Part shown: piece after piece, positions 45,885-54,396 of the stretch
Position numbering within the stretch: position 1 is the first letter of the stretch
How the letters are laid out: each line of letters begins with the position of its first letter
NCBI GenBank assembly: GCA_036401375.1
Contig: DASWVB010000013.1
Location: forward strand, 124,001 to 188,000
From: DASWUZ01 sp036401375
GTDB taxonomy: Bacteria > Acidobacteriota > Terriglobia > Terriglobales > Acidobacteriaceae
Direction: 5' to 3'
DNA: 64,000 nucleotides
Translations under genes and position numbers: made by a program
The notes under the pieces: generated by a model
The model's database searches: none
Seen by the model: only the letters and a program-made list of their open reading frames with translations
Told to the model about the DNA's origin: nothing

Positions 45885-46277
45885 ATGAAAATGCGGACCG
45901 CGGTGTTGGCCGTTGTCGTGATGATTCCGGCTGTCGCTTTTGCCATGGGGCAACACGACACTTATGCGCAGGGCCAGCCCCAAGCCAATGATGTGAAGTG
46001 GAACGCGTTGATGGCAGGCATGAACAAGATGCACGTTGCCATGGCGTCCACAAGGCCCTCTGGCGATGCAAATGTTGATTTTGTGAGGTTGATGTTGCCT
46101 CACCACGAAGCCGCGTTAGACATGGCCAAGACGCAACTTATCTACGGAACCGATCCCCAGATGCGGAGACTTGCACAGGAGATCATCACCGACCAGCAAT
46201 CTGAGATTGAACTGATGCAGCTTTGGCTAAAGCAGCACGAGGATCATCACATCCCCGCTGCTTACCCAACGAAGTAG
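45885..46277 (+). CDS. DUF305 secreted metal-stress protein
   Basis: 130 residues from the ATG at 45885, with GAGGAG six bases upstream. Signal peptide MKMRTAVLAVVVMIPAVAFA. The DUF305 pattern of His and Met residues is typical: KWNALMAGMNKMHVAMASTR, DFVRLMLPHHEAALDMAKTQ, DQQSEIELMQLWLKQHEDHH. Proteins of this family accompany copper oxidase genes in many bacteria. Their role is not known; the conserved HH and Met residues suggest metal binding. It is divergent from copA. Confidence 0.9.
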   Translation: MKMRTAVLAVVVMIPAVAFAMGQHDTYAQGQPQANDVKWNALMAGMNKMHVAMASTRPSGDANVDFVRLMLPHHEAALDMAKTQLIYGTDPQMRRLAQEIITDQQSEIELMQLWLKQHEDHHIPAAYPTK

Positions 46278-46340
46278 CACGGCACATTAACCAGATGCGG
46301 TTATATGTCCATTCACAATTGGCTTATCAGGAGAAGCAAT

Positions 46341-47801
46341 ATGAAATTGTCATGTTGGTCTTTACTCTTTTGTCTGGCGCCATGCGGGTTTGCGCAACAA
46401 GCGCCCTGGGGCCGACCGGATATTCCAATCTCCAGTCATGATCGCGTGTACGCGGCTGACCAGACCTCTAACACGGTCTCGGTCATCGACCCTTCTACGA
46501 ATCTTTCTCTTGGCGAAATCCGGCTCGGGGACCCAGTTCCAGCCGCCTTGAGTCCACTTTACAAAGGAGAGTTGCTGGTACATGGACTGGGATACTCTCC
46601 CGACAGTAAAACTCTCGCAGTCGTCTCCGTCGCATCAAATTCGGTCACTCTCATTGACACGGCGACTAACGGCGTTAAAGGAAAGATTTACGTCGGGCGT
46701 TCTCCACATGAGGCCTTCTTCACAACCGATGGGCGGGAGTTGTGGGTCACGGTGCGCGGAGAGAATTACATCTCCGTCATCGATCCTGTCCGGATGAAGG
46801 AAATCCAACGAATCCAGTTGGCGAACGGTCCGGGAATGACTTCCTTCGGCACTGATGGGCGATATGCGTTTGTCTGCTCCAGCTTCACTCCGGAATTCTC
46901 CGTGTTGGATGTGAAGGCGCATCGCGTTATCAAGCGCCTGGTGCAGGCGAGCCCCTTCTGTCCAAATATTGCTGTCAGCCCAGAAAACGACGAGGTATGG
47001 ATCACCTTGAAGGACGCCGGTAAGGTGCAAATATTTGATGCCAAACCTCCATTCGAGCAGAGGGCGGTGTTGGAGACTGGTCCGATCACCAACCATGTCA
47101 ATTTCGTCAACAACAGTCGCGGGAAGTTCGCTTATGTCACCATCGGCGGCGCGAATGAGGTCAAGGTGTTTCGTAGAGGACCTGCGCCAGAACTGGTTGC
47201 TACCATTCCGGTGGGAAGCCTTCCTCACGGTATCTGGCCGTCCGGAGACGGCTCGAGGGTCTACGTCGCGTTAGAAAATGGAGACGCGGCTCAAGTCATC
47301 GACACCTTGTCCAATGCGGTGATAGCAAGCATTCCAATTGGACAAACAACCCAGGCCCTGGTGTACGTGCCCAACGCGATTCCAAATGGTCAGGGAAAAG
47401 AAAACCTTAGTCCCTTGGGGAATGCGGGAACCACAGCCCACCTTCATCTGAGGGCCGGCAGCACCTCTCTACCAAAGGCACAGGCGTCAGTGGCAATCAA
47501 CTCGCTGGGATTGCTGGACCTTGTAGAACTTGCAGCTGCGGGACTAACTCCGACGACCACATATAGGGTCTACCTGGCAGAATCGAATCATTTGCCATTC
47601 GGCAAGTTGCAGGAATTGGCCATACTGAAGACAAATGCTGATGGAGCGGGACTCGTGCAGACGATTGGACCACTCAAGTCGGTGGGGCCGAGTGTGGGGC
47701 CTACTTCATCAACCGATCCACGCTTCTTGATTGTCGCTGGATCGGATGACGATTCCAACGTAGTGCTCATCGAATCGACCGTGATCGAGGGCCCACACTG
47801 A
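46341..47801 (+). CDS. YncE-like secreted beta-propeller protein
   Basis: 486 residues from the ATG at 46341, with AGGAGA seven bases upstream; an ATG 12 codons earlier is in frame. Signal peptide MKLSCWSLLFCLAPCGFA. Seven-bladed YVTN/YncE-like repeats follow: VYAADQTSNTVSVIDPSTN, AFVCSSFTPEFSVLDVKA, EVWITLKDAGKVQIFDAK, VYVALENGDAAQVIDTLSNA. The C-terminal 120 residues form a separate domain. Adjacent to the copper genes and DUF305, it may belong to the same stress response. It lies 63 bases downstream of the DUF305 gene. Confidence 0.85.
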   Translation: MKLSCWSLLFCLAPCGFAQQAPWGRPDIPISSHDRVYAADQTSNTVSVIDPSTNLSLGEIRLGDPVPAALSPLYKGELLVHGLGYSPDSKTLAVVSVASNSVTLIDTATNGVKGKIYVGRSPHEAFFTTDGRELWVTVRGENYISVIDPVRMKEIQRIQLANGPGMTSFGTDGRYAFVCSSFTPEFSVLDVKAHRVIKRLVQASPFCPNIAVSPENDEVWITLKDAGKVQIFDAKPPFEQRAVLETGPITNHVNFVNNSRGKFAYVTIGGANEVKVFRRGPAPELVATIPVGSLPHGIWPSGDGSRVYVALENGDAAQVIDTLSNAVIASIPIGQTTQALVYVPNAIPNGQGKENLSPLGNAGTTAHLHLRAGSTSLPKAQASVAINSLGLLDLVELAAAGLTPTTTYRVYLAESNHLPFGKLQELAILKTNADGAGLVQTIGPLKSVGPSVGPTSSTDPRFLIVAGSDDDSNVVLIESTVIEGPH

Positions 47802-47970
47802 GGAGGCAGGCCGGGCCGACCGCGCGGGGCATAGGCTATACCGTTCTAAAAGGCTTATACGTCCAGCGGGAGAGACTCGCCAATCTTCTCTTGAGCGTGC
47901 TGGGCGAGATTTGCGTTCCATTCAAATGGAGCACAAAGAATCAGCACAATTGCCTTCATGGAGCATCCCA

Positions 47971-48251
47971 ATGACGGACAGTATGCCAGACACTTCCCGC
48001 CGCCGCTTTCTAGCCGTCGTAAGCGCATCCACCGTTGCGACTTTGCGGGACGCAGAAGGTCGCAGCTGAAGGAGTAGGCATTCTCCCAGTGAAAGCCACT
48101 GCTCCTGCTGGTCACCAAAGCCGCGAAGATGTGAACTAAAGAACTGATCCGACTAACGCTGATTGATGGCCCGACGATCTTGATCGAGTTCGGTGGCCTG
48201 CGCACCGCTGAGCTGCTAGACCGCGACGCCATCATACGCGGCCGTGAGTAA
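47971..48251 (+). pseudogene. Remnant of a Tat-exported metallo-beta-lactamase-fold protein
   Basis: A Tat-like start reads MTDSMPDTSRRRFLAVVSAS. The frame breaks soon after (stop at about 48070). In another frame, ELIRLTLIDGPTILIEFGGL from 48141 matches the first strands of MBL-fold hydrolases (typical TLIGGPTALIEIGGLRLLTD). It then ends at a stop inside the tetR 3' end. All zinc-binding His motifs are missing. The two pieces fit one broken gene that lost its body. Confidence 0.5.
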
Positions 48252-48812
48252 GGGTCCGAGCAGACTCATTATCTGATCGGCCATCTCCTCTGACGGGCAC
48301 CGGTGCTCGTGGCGCACCCAGTCTTTGGCGGCCCCGAACATGGCCCAGCTCACAGCAGCGGCAAGCATCGACGCGGTCACTCCGTTGGCAGGCGGATGCT
48401 TCTCCATCCCTGCCAGGATCATCTGCGTCACGACCGAGATCACCGGCGCTTCCATGTGCGGTTCCATCTGTGTCACCTGCTTCGATTTCCGTCCCGGCGC
48501 CGCGGCCAGATAGTCGCAGACCCCAAGGGCCATCGATCGCAGGGCAGATTGACAGCCGCCGTCAAATTTGACCCCCCGCGCCTCTAACAGTGCGCTGAAC
48601 CGGCTGGCGACCATGCACTCCAGCAGCGAGTATTTATCCGGGTAGTGGGCATAGAACGTGGCCCGGTTCAGAGTTGCTGCCTCCGTGATGTCCTGCACGG
48701 AGATCTTGTCGAACTCCCTCTCGCCGAGTAACTTCTCGAGCGCCTGCCCAAGCAGCAGGTGGGTTCGCCGTACACGAGGATCGGCGGTCTCAGCTGATGG
48801 CTTCTGACTCAT
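48216..48812 (-). CDS. TetR-family transcriptional regulator
   Basis: 198 residues from the ATG at 48812; an upstream ATG (48857) would swallow the operator-like repeat at 48830-48848. The HTH is LGEREFDKISVQDITEAATL, NRATFYAHYPDKYSLLECMV. The ligand domain is unremarkable and ends with LLGPLLTAAYDGVAV. It is divergent from an FMN azoreductase gene, 111 bases apart, so it probably represses that gene and itself. Confidence 0.9.
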   Translation of the reverse strand: MSQKPSAETADPRVRRTHLLLGQALEKLLGEREFDKISVQDITEAATLNRATFYAHYPDKYSLLECMVASRFSALLEARGVKFDGGCQSALRSMALGVCDYLAAAPGRKSKQVTQMEPHMEAPVISVVTQMILAGMEKHPPANGVTASMLAAAVSWAMFGAAKDWVRHEHRCPSEEMADQIMSLLGPLLTAAYDGVAV

Positions 48813-48829
48813 AAGCTCCAGAATAGCAA

Positions 48830-48848
48830 AAGCAACACTTAGTTGCTT
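48830..48848. promoter_or_regulatory. Inverted repeat AAGCAAC-ACTTA-GTTGCTT
   Basis: 7-bp perfect arms around ACTTA, 17 bases upstream of the tetR ATG. It is a likely operator in the tetR/azoR control region. Its centre equals that of the copA repeat at 45741. Confidence 0.5.
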
Positions 48849-48850
48849 AC

Positions 48851-48895
48851 TCGACATTTGTTGGTGTAAGCTGAATCGACATTTGATGGTTAAGC
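48851..48895. repeat. Two imperfect direct repeats upstream of azoR
   Basis: TCGACATTTGTTGGTGTAAGC (48851-48871) recurs as TCGACATTTGATGGTTAAGC (48876-48895), 25 bases apart. They fill the azoR promoter region and may be TetR-type binding sites. Confidence 0.5.
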
Positions 48896-48923
48896 ATCAT
48901 ATGTCGCAGGAGAGCAGCCGACT

Positions 48924-49547
48924 ATGACATTGTTACATCTGGATTCCAGCCCTGCAGGCGAACGGTCCGTTTCGCGTCATCTGAGTGCGGAGTACGTACA
49001 CAATTGGAAGCTCGCTAACCCCGGCGGCTCGGTAATCACCCGCGATACGACAACGAGCGAGATTCCCCCGGTGACCGCCGAGTGGATCACGGCGATCTAC
49101 ACCCCGGAGGCGGCCCGCAGTGAGCGGCAGCGCGAACTCCTGACCCTCTCCGATTCCCTTGTCGCCGAGCTAGTCGCTGCCGACGAATACATTCTCGGCG
49201 TGCCCATGCATAACTTCTCGATCCCCTCCACGCTCAAGCTGTGGATCGACCAGGTCGCAGTTCCGAACAAGACCTTCTCCTATGCGACGGGAAGACCCGT
49301 GGGGCTTTTGACGGGCAAGAGGGCGACGATTCTCATCGCGTCGGGCGGAATGTATGACGCGGGCACGGCGATGATGTCGCTGAACCATGCGGAGCCCTAC
49401 CTGCGGACTATCTTCGGGTTCTTCGGCGTAACCGACGTTACATTTATCTCCGCCGGCGGCACCAGCTCGCTGAACAGCGGGGCGGATCGCCAGTCCTTCC
49501 TGGAACCGCTCGTTGCCTTGGTTCGTGCCCAGTTCCAAGTGGCATGA
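48924..49547 (+). CDS. azoR: FMN-dependent NADH:quinone reductase / azoreductase
   Basis: 207 residues, flavodoxin-like fold. Family motifs: LLHLDSSPAGERSVSRHLSA (phosphate loop), DEYILGVPMHNFSIPSTLKL-W and ATILIASGGMYDAG. These enzymes reduce quinones and azo compounds with NADH and protect from thiol and quinone stress. The TetR gene is divergent. A membrane DoxX-like gene follows 49 bases downstream; such pairs occur in quinone-stress operons. Confidence 0.92.
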   Translation: MTLLHLDSSPAGERSVSRHLSAEYVHNWKLANPGGSVITRDTTTSEIPPVTAEWITAIYTPEAARSERQRELLTLSDSLVAELVAADEYILGVPMHNFSIPSTLKLWIDQVAVPNKTFSYATGRPVGLLTGKRATILIASGGMYDAGTAMMSLNHAEPYLRTIFGFFGVTDVTFISAGGTSSLNSGADRQSFLEPLVALVRAQFQVA

Positions 49548-49596
49548 CCCTCACCACCACTGATATTCAAACCGACCTTGAATGAAAGGACCACCC

Positions 49597-50043
49597 ATGA
49601 AGATCGCATCGCAAATCGCCAGGTATTTGCTGGGGCTCGTATTCCTTGTCTTCGGAGCCAACGGCTTCTTAAACTTTATCCCGATGCCGCCGCCCACCGG
49701 AGTCGCCGGACAGTTCATGGGAGCCATATTCGCGTCCCATTTCTTCGTCATCCTGTTTCTCTTCCAGCTGATAGCGGCCATCCTGCTGTTGATCAACCGT
49801 TACGTGCCGCTGGCGCTGGCAATGCTGGCACCGGTGATCTTTAACATCGTTTGCTTCCACGCCTTGATGGCGCCTAGTGGGCTTCCGGTCGCTATCGTGG
49901 TCACCATCCTCTGGATGCTGGTGTTTGCGCGGGTACGTGCCGCATTTGCCGGGATACTACTGCAGCGCGTGCCGGAGCAGGCCTCTAATAGCGTTGGAGC
50001 TTATTCCTCGGGCAGTCACGCCGCTCCCGCCGCACAGGGGTGA
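49597..50043 (+). CDS. DoxX-like small membrane protein
   Basis: 148 residues from the ATG at 49597, with AAAGGA six bases upstream (an ATG five codons earlier also exists). Four hydrophobic helices: IARYLLGLVFLVFGANGFLN, FFVILFLFQLIAAILLLI, LALAMLAPVIFNIVCFHAL and VAIVVTILWMLVFARV. The FIPMPPP motif after helix 1 is frequent in this small DoxX subgroup. The C-terminal tail is polar. Probably co-transcribed with azoR. Confidence 0.85.
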   Translation: MKIASQIARYLLGLVFLVFGANGFLNFIPMPPPTGVAGQFMGAIFASHFFVILFLFQLIAAILLLINRYVPLALAMLAPVIFNIVCFHALMAPSGLPVAIVVTILWMLVFARVRAAFAGILLQRVPEQASNSVGAYSSGSHAAPAAQG

Positions 50044-50256
50044 CGACCTTGGTGTATGGTCCGGGCCTTGCTTGGCCGCGGTCCGGACGCGGCTGGCCGG
50101 CGTGAAAACTTTTTCCACGCTGATTATGGCTGAATCGTTCACGGTGAGGGCATTGGGCAGGCGTGGTCAACTGCTGCTGCTGACGATGCGATCACGGATC
50201 GGTGCTGTTGGGTCTCCTTTGAATGACGCTGTGGGGAAGCAGCTCCCCACAATCCA

Positions 50257-50844
50257 CTAGAGCAGAAAAGGAACGAGCTGCCGGACCTCGCTGCGGTAGC
50301 GAAGGTAGCTCCCGCCGAAGCGTTCTACCATGAGTCTCTCCTCGGCGAGGCTTTTGATGTAAAAGCAGAGCGCGAAGGCGGCAATAGCGACAAAGCTCCG
50401 AATCAGTCCCCTTTCGAGAGCTGAGCCGAAGAGCGCCAGCAAAAAGCCTGAGTAGATGGGGTGCCGGGTGATGCGGTACGGTCCTCTGCGCACGAGCTCG
50501 TGGTCCCGCTTGAGCTCCGCAGTGCCGCTCCAATTTTTGTTGAGCGCGAATCGCGCCCACACGCTGGTGGTGATCCCGCAGACTGCGACGACAAACCCCA
50601 CCACCGCAACAGGCAGCGACACTGTGTATGCCGGTCTGTTAAACCAGTACGGCGTCGTACGGGAAGCAAAGAGCAGATAAGCTGCAAGCGCCCCTGGCAG
50701 CAGGTAGTTCAACTCTGATCTCAGAGATTCCCTCTTGTAGGCGGTCTTGGTGAATGGGCTCATGACGAGGCATACCAGGATGAGACCCAACCACAAGTAA
50801 TGCGTCCAGTCACTCAAAGCCTGGATTGAGATGGTACTCGCCAT
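50257..50844 (-). CDS. Isoprenylcysteine carboxyl methyltransferase (ICMT)-family membrane protein
   Basis: 195 residues with five or so transmembrane helices. The C-terminal methyltransferase signature is RRGPYRITRHPIYSGFLLAL, followed by AEERLMVERFGGSYLRYRSE, the SAM-binding half of ICMT/PEMT enzymes. Bacterial members methylate unknown lipids or small molecules. It converges with the DoxX-like gene. Confidence 0.87.
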   Translation of the reverse strand: MASTISIQALSDWTHYLWLGLILVCLVMSPFTKTAYKRESLRSELNYLLPGALAAYLLFASRTTPYWFNRPAYTVSLPVAVVGFVVAVCGITTSVWARFALNKNWSGTAELKRDHELVRRGPYRITRHPIYSGFLLALFGSALERGLIRSFVAIAAFALCFYIKSLAEERLMVERFGGSYLRYRSEVRQLVPFLL

Positions 50845-51259
50845 TTCGTCTCCTTCTGCACTCTAGAGCAGCTTCCATGTAACGAGACAACACGTGCGAG
50901 CCGTGTCCGCAGCGCGTCGGGTCACCTAGCTCGCCGTCTCTGCCTGGGGGAGGCCAGGGATGTCAGCGGGTGTGGCTTCTCGACGCGTCGGTAGCAATGC
51001 ACGAAGAGCACTACGAGAGTGGAGAATAAAAGGTTCTCGCATCTGCCCGGCGGCGCGTGACCTCTGGAGCCGCCAGCTTTTTCCGAACACAATCTGCTCG
51101 GGGCTCCGACCGCCAAGCGCGGGGCAAACCTCATCATTCCTACTGCGTGCCTGAGGTTAAGGCGAAGATGTCTTTCGGGCGTCTTTCGACGGCAGCGAAC
51201 GCAGCAGCAGTCGAGCGGCCGCCGGAGAGACAGCCGTGCTGCAAACAGATGAACTTTGG
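50845..51259. other. Divergent intergenic region before the radical SAM cluster
   Basis: About 410 bases between the ICMT-family gene and the double repeat at 51260. No convincing frame; a minus-strand frame at 50922-51266 is Arg/Cys-rich and looks like shadow. It presumably contains the promoters of both sides. Confidence 0.4.
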
Positions 51260-51281
51260 GTGACAAGTCCGTGACAAGTCC
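51260..51281 (+). promoter_or_regulatory. GTGACAAGTCC tandem repeat upstream of the radical SAM cluster
   Basis: GTGACAAGTCC occurs twice, head to tail (51260-51270, 51271-51281), so GTGACAA recurs with an 11-base period. It sits 42 bases before the first gene. The same GTGACAA-N4-GTGACAA stands upstream of the sulfotransferase on the other strand (63364-63381). The geometry equals that of the Pho box (two 7-mers, 4-base gap), so a PhoB/OmpR-type regulator is possible. Confidence 0.55.
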
Positions 51282-51323
51282 AGGTCCCGCGATGGCTATG
51301 CTCGCAATAACGGCGGACAGTGC

Positions 51324-52832
51324 ATGCGTAGATCCAACAAGATTGTGTTCTTTTTTCCATCCTTCTCCAGTTCAGAGGCGACGGCGCCTCTAGGTATTCT
51401 GGCTGTCGCAACACCGCTTCTCAGGGCCGGCTTCAAGATCGTCATCATCGACTCGACCATCACGCCCAACTACAAGGAGCGCGTCCTCAACGAGGTCAAG
51501 GATGCGTTGTGCCTTGGCATATCGCTCGTGACTGGCCCGATGATCCGCGAGACGGTTGAGATCGCAAAAGCGATCAAGGCGTGGGACCCTGATTTTCCGG
51601 TAATCCTGGGAGGCTGGCATGCCTCTCTGCTTCCCAAGCAGACGCTGGAGGCTCCTTACATCGATTACGTGGTGCGCGGGCAGGGCGAAGACAGCTTCCT
51701 CGAGCTGGCCCAACACCTGCGCGACGGCACAGCACCCGACTTCGTAGCCGGCATCGGCTTCAAGCGCGATGGCAAGCTGACGATGACGCAGGAGCGTCCA
51801 CTGCGCCCCCTTTCCGAGATGCCGCCCAAGGCGTACCACCTCGCCGACTTCGATGCATATGAGCGTAAATGCGGACGTCGATGGGCCATGTATACATCGA
51901 GTCTTGGATGCCCGTTCAACTGCGCGTATTGCACAAATTCAGGCGTCTATGGGCGGAAGTGGAATGCGTTGACGCCGGATCAGTTCGTCGAAGAGACGGT
52001 CGATCTGAGCCGCCGCTACGCGCTCGATATGATCTGGGTGGTCGACGACAACTTTCTCGTCGATATGGACCGCGCTCGCGGGATCGCCGACGGCCTGGTG
52101 CGCGAGAACTCGCATTTTCTGTGGAGCATACAAGCGACCAGCAACGTCGTCGCTCGACTGACGCCGGAGGATCTGCGTATGCTGCGGCGCGCCGGCCTGC
52201 ACCAGATCTGCCAGGGCGTCGACTCCGGCTCTCCTGCCGTTCTCAAGGCGATGAACAAGGATTGGCAGGACTTCGACTCGATCTACGAGAGCGCAGCACG
52301 CTGCCTTGAGGCCGGTATCCGGCCCTCGTTCAACATCATCTTCGCCTTTCCGGGCGAGGGACGCAGGGAGCGCCGCGAGACGATCGACTTCATGATGAGC
52401 GTCTGCCGCAGATTTCCCGGCGCGGAGTTCTGGACGAATATTTTTACTCCCTACCCCGGCTCACCGATGTTTTCAAGGGCAGCAGAGCTGGGCATCGATG
52501 TACCCACTTCACTTGAAGGCTGGGCAGACTTTTTCCCCCGGTATACAAGGCTGCCGTGGCTCAACGGCAAGGAACACGACCGGCTGCAGACGATGCGGGA
52601 CTACCTCAGGGTCGCCTTCGACCGCATCCCGATCGGGGCGGACCGCCGCGGTAACATCACCCGGCTCATCCAGAGAGGCATCTCGCTGCCGGCGCGCTGG
52701 CGGCTCGATCACGACCTCTACCGGCTGCCGGTCGAGCTGTGGCTCAACAACAAGCTGAAGCGCTACACGGAGATGAAGCCTGCTGTCGATGCGAAGCGGC
52801 TGGCGAGTACTCGAGCGGAGGCCGCGTGCTGA
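51324..52832 (+). CDS. B12-binding-domain radical SAM protein, cluster gene 1
   Basis: 502 residues. N-terminal B12-binding-like Rossmann domain about 5-150 (APLGILAVATPLLRAGFKIV, ILGGWHASLLPKQTL, YVVRGQGEDSF); the usual DxHxxG His motif is absent, as in many members. Radical SAM domain with CPFNCAYC (Cys196, 200, 203) and CQGVDSGSPAVLKAMNKD. C-terminal extension with RLPVELWLNNKLKRY. Such enzymes methylate unactivated carbons or do ring chemistry (for example HpnR, BchE). It heads the nine-gene run. No substrate can be named. Confidence 0.92.
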   Translation: MRRSNKIVFFFPSFSSSEATAPLGILAVATPLLRAGFKIVIIDSTITPNYKERVLNEVKDALCLGISLVTGPMIRETVEIAKAIKAWDPDFPVILGGWHASLLPKQTLEAPYIDYVVRGQGEDSFLELAQHLRDGTAPDFVAGIGFKRDGKLTMTQERPLRPLSEMPPKAYHLADFDAYERKCGRRWAMYTSSLGCPFNCAYCTNSGVYGRKWNALTPDQFVEETVDLSRRYALDMIWVVDDNFLVDMDRARGIADGLVRENSHFLWSIQATSNVVARLTPEDLRMLRRAGLHQICQGVDSGSPAVLKAMNKDWQDFDSIYESAARCLEAGIRPSFNIIFAFPGEGRRERRETIDFMMSVCRRFPGAEFWTNIFTPYPGSPMFSRAAELGIDVPTSLEGWADFFPRYTRLPWLNGKEHDRLQTMRDYLRVAFDRIPIGADRRGNITRLIQRGISLPARWRLDHDLYRLPVELWLNNKLKRYTEMKPAVDAKRLASTRAEAAC

Positions 52833-52899
52833 CCCCCCGCATCATTGCATCCGCAGTGCAGGCCCACCGCGACCGCAGCCGCGATCTGAGAGGTGGCTC

Positions 52900-54396
52900 G
52901 TGGTAGATATCCTGCTCACCCATGCCTATCACCTTGCCTACGATCAGAAGCAGGTGCGCAAGATGCAGCCATACAGGCCGCTTGGAACCCTGTATGCCGC
53001 GGCCGCTCTGCGCTCGGCGGGATTCAGCGTGGCCCTCTTCGACACCATGTTACGGGACCCGGAGAGCGAGTTTTCCGACTTCTTTGCGCAGCATAGCCCG
53101 CGGGTAGTGGCGCTTTATGAGGACGACTTCAACTTCCTCTCCAAGATGTGCCTGACGCGCATGCGCGAGGTGGCGTGGCACATCTCGCGGATCGCGAAGG
53201 AGAGGGGCGTTCCGGTGGTCGCGCACGGCTCCGATGCGACTGATCACTCCGAGATGTTTCTCGACCACGGAGTCGATTACATCCTGCGCGGCGAGGCCGA
53301 GCAGTCACTCGTCGACCTCTGTCGCGCCTTGCTGGCTCGAACCCAGCCAGGCGACATCGACGGGCTCGTCTATCGCGATGCAGATGGCGCCAGGGTATGC
53401 GGCTCCGGTTCGATGGCGAAGAATGCGGCCTGGGCCGACCTCCCGCAGCCTCCAGCCGATCTGACTGATTTTCACTCGTATCGGGAGGCGTGGCAGCAGG
53501 CACACGGCTACTTCTCAGTGAACATGGTCTCAAGCCGCGGCTGCCCCTACCGTTGCAACTGGTGCGCCAAGCCTATCTCCGGAAACAAGTTTCACCTTCG
53601 CGAGGCGTCGGCAGTGGCAGAAGAGATGCGGCAGCTCAAGGTCGATGCTGGAGCCGAACACATCTGGTTCAGCGATGATGTCTTCGCGCTGAATCGCCGC
53701 TGGGTGCAGGAATTTGCAATCGAGGTAAACCGCAGGGATGCAGCGCTTCCGTTCAAGATACAGTCGCGGGCCGACCTGATGTCGGTCGAGACGGTCGAGG
53801 CGCTGCAGTCGGCCGGCTGCGCCGAGGTATGGATGGGCGTCGAATCCGGATCGCAGAAGATCCTCGACGCTATGGACAAGGGCCTGCTGCTGGCGGAGGT
53901 GCAAACCGCGCGGCAGAGGCTGCGCCGCGCAGGCATTCGGGCCTGCTACTTCCTGCAGTTTGGCTACCCGGGCGAGCAGTGGCAGCAGCTGCAGGAGACG
54001 ATCCAATTCGTCCGCCAGACCCGGCCCAACGACGTTGGCATCTCGTTCTCTTATCCGCTGCCCGGTACAGTCTTCTACGAACGAGTGCGGGCAGAGTTGG
54101 GACCGAAGCGCAACTGGACCGACAGCGACGATCTCTGCATCATGTTTCATGCCGCTTACACGAGCGAGTTTTATCGTGCCGTGCGGAATGCCCTGCACGC
54201 GGAGGTGGACGCCTGGTCTGGCGGCGGAGCGCACTCGCTTGACCTGACCCCTCCGGTGCAGCAGATGTGGCAGGCGGTGAACGCACTGGAGCCCGTCAGC
54301 AGGAACCCCGATGCGCTCGATCTCTCAATGTCCGGCGGGTTTCGCGAAGCAGAGATCGTTCCACTTCATCAGCTCACGGGAAGCATGGGGGTATAG
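52900..54396 (+). CDS. B12-binding-domain radical SAM protein, cluster gene 2
   Basis: 498 residues from the GTG at 52900, with GAGAGG eight bases upstream; the open frame before it overlaps gene 1 and is shadow. The B12-binding-like part begins DILLTHAYHLAYDQKQVRKM, PYRPLGTLYAAAALRSAGFS. Iron-sulfur motif CPYRCNWC (Cys215, 219, 222), then WFSDDVFALNRRWVQEF and WMGVESGSQKILDAMDKG. Strikingly like gene 3 in its start (LLTH...PLG), CNWC motif and WISDDVF-type strand, so the two are probably paralogues. Its stop abuts the start of gene 3. Confidence 0.92.
   Translation: MVDILLTHAYHLAYDQKQVRKMQPYRPLGTLYAAAALRSAGFSVALFDTMLRDPESEFSDFFAQHSPRVVALYEDDFNFLSKMCLTRMREVAWHISRIAKERGVPVVAHGSDATDHSEMFLDHGVDYILRGEAEQSLVDLCRALLARTQPGDIDGLVYRDADGARVCGSGSMAKNAAWADLPQPPADLTDFHSYREAWQQAHGYFSVNMVSSRGCPYRCNWCAKPISGNKFHLREASAVAEEMRQLKVDAGAEHIWFSDDVFALNRRWVQEFAIEVNRRDAALPFKIQSRADLMSVETVEALQSAGCAEVWMGVESGSQKILDAMDKGLLLAEVQTARQRLRRAGIRACYFLQFGYPGEQWQQLQETIQFVRQTRPNDVGISFSYPLPGTVFYERVRAELGPKRNWTDSDDLCIMFHAAYTSEFYRAVRNALHAEVDAWSGGGAHSLDLTPPVQQMWQAVNALEPVSRNPDALDLSMSGGFREAEIVPLHQLTGSMGV

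Noticed and set aside
47855..48235. 126-codon minus-strand frame after the propeller gene
   Set aside because: Ser/Arg-rich product without start signals; the opposite strand carries recognisable Tat and MBL-fold remnants.
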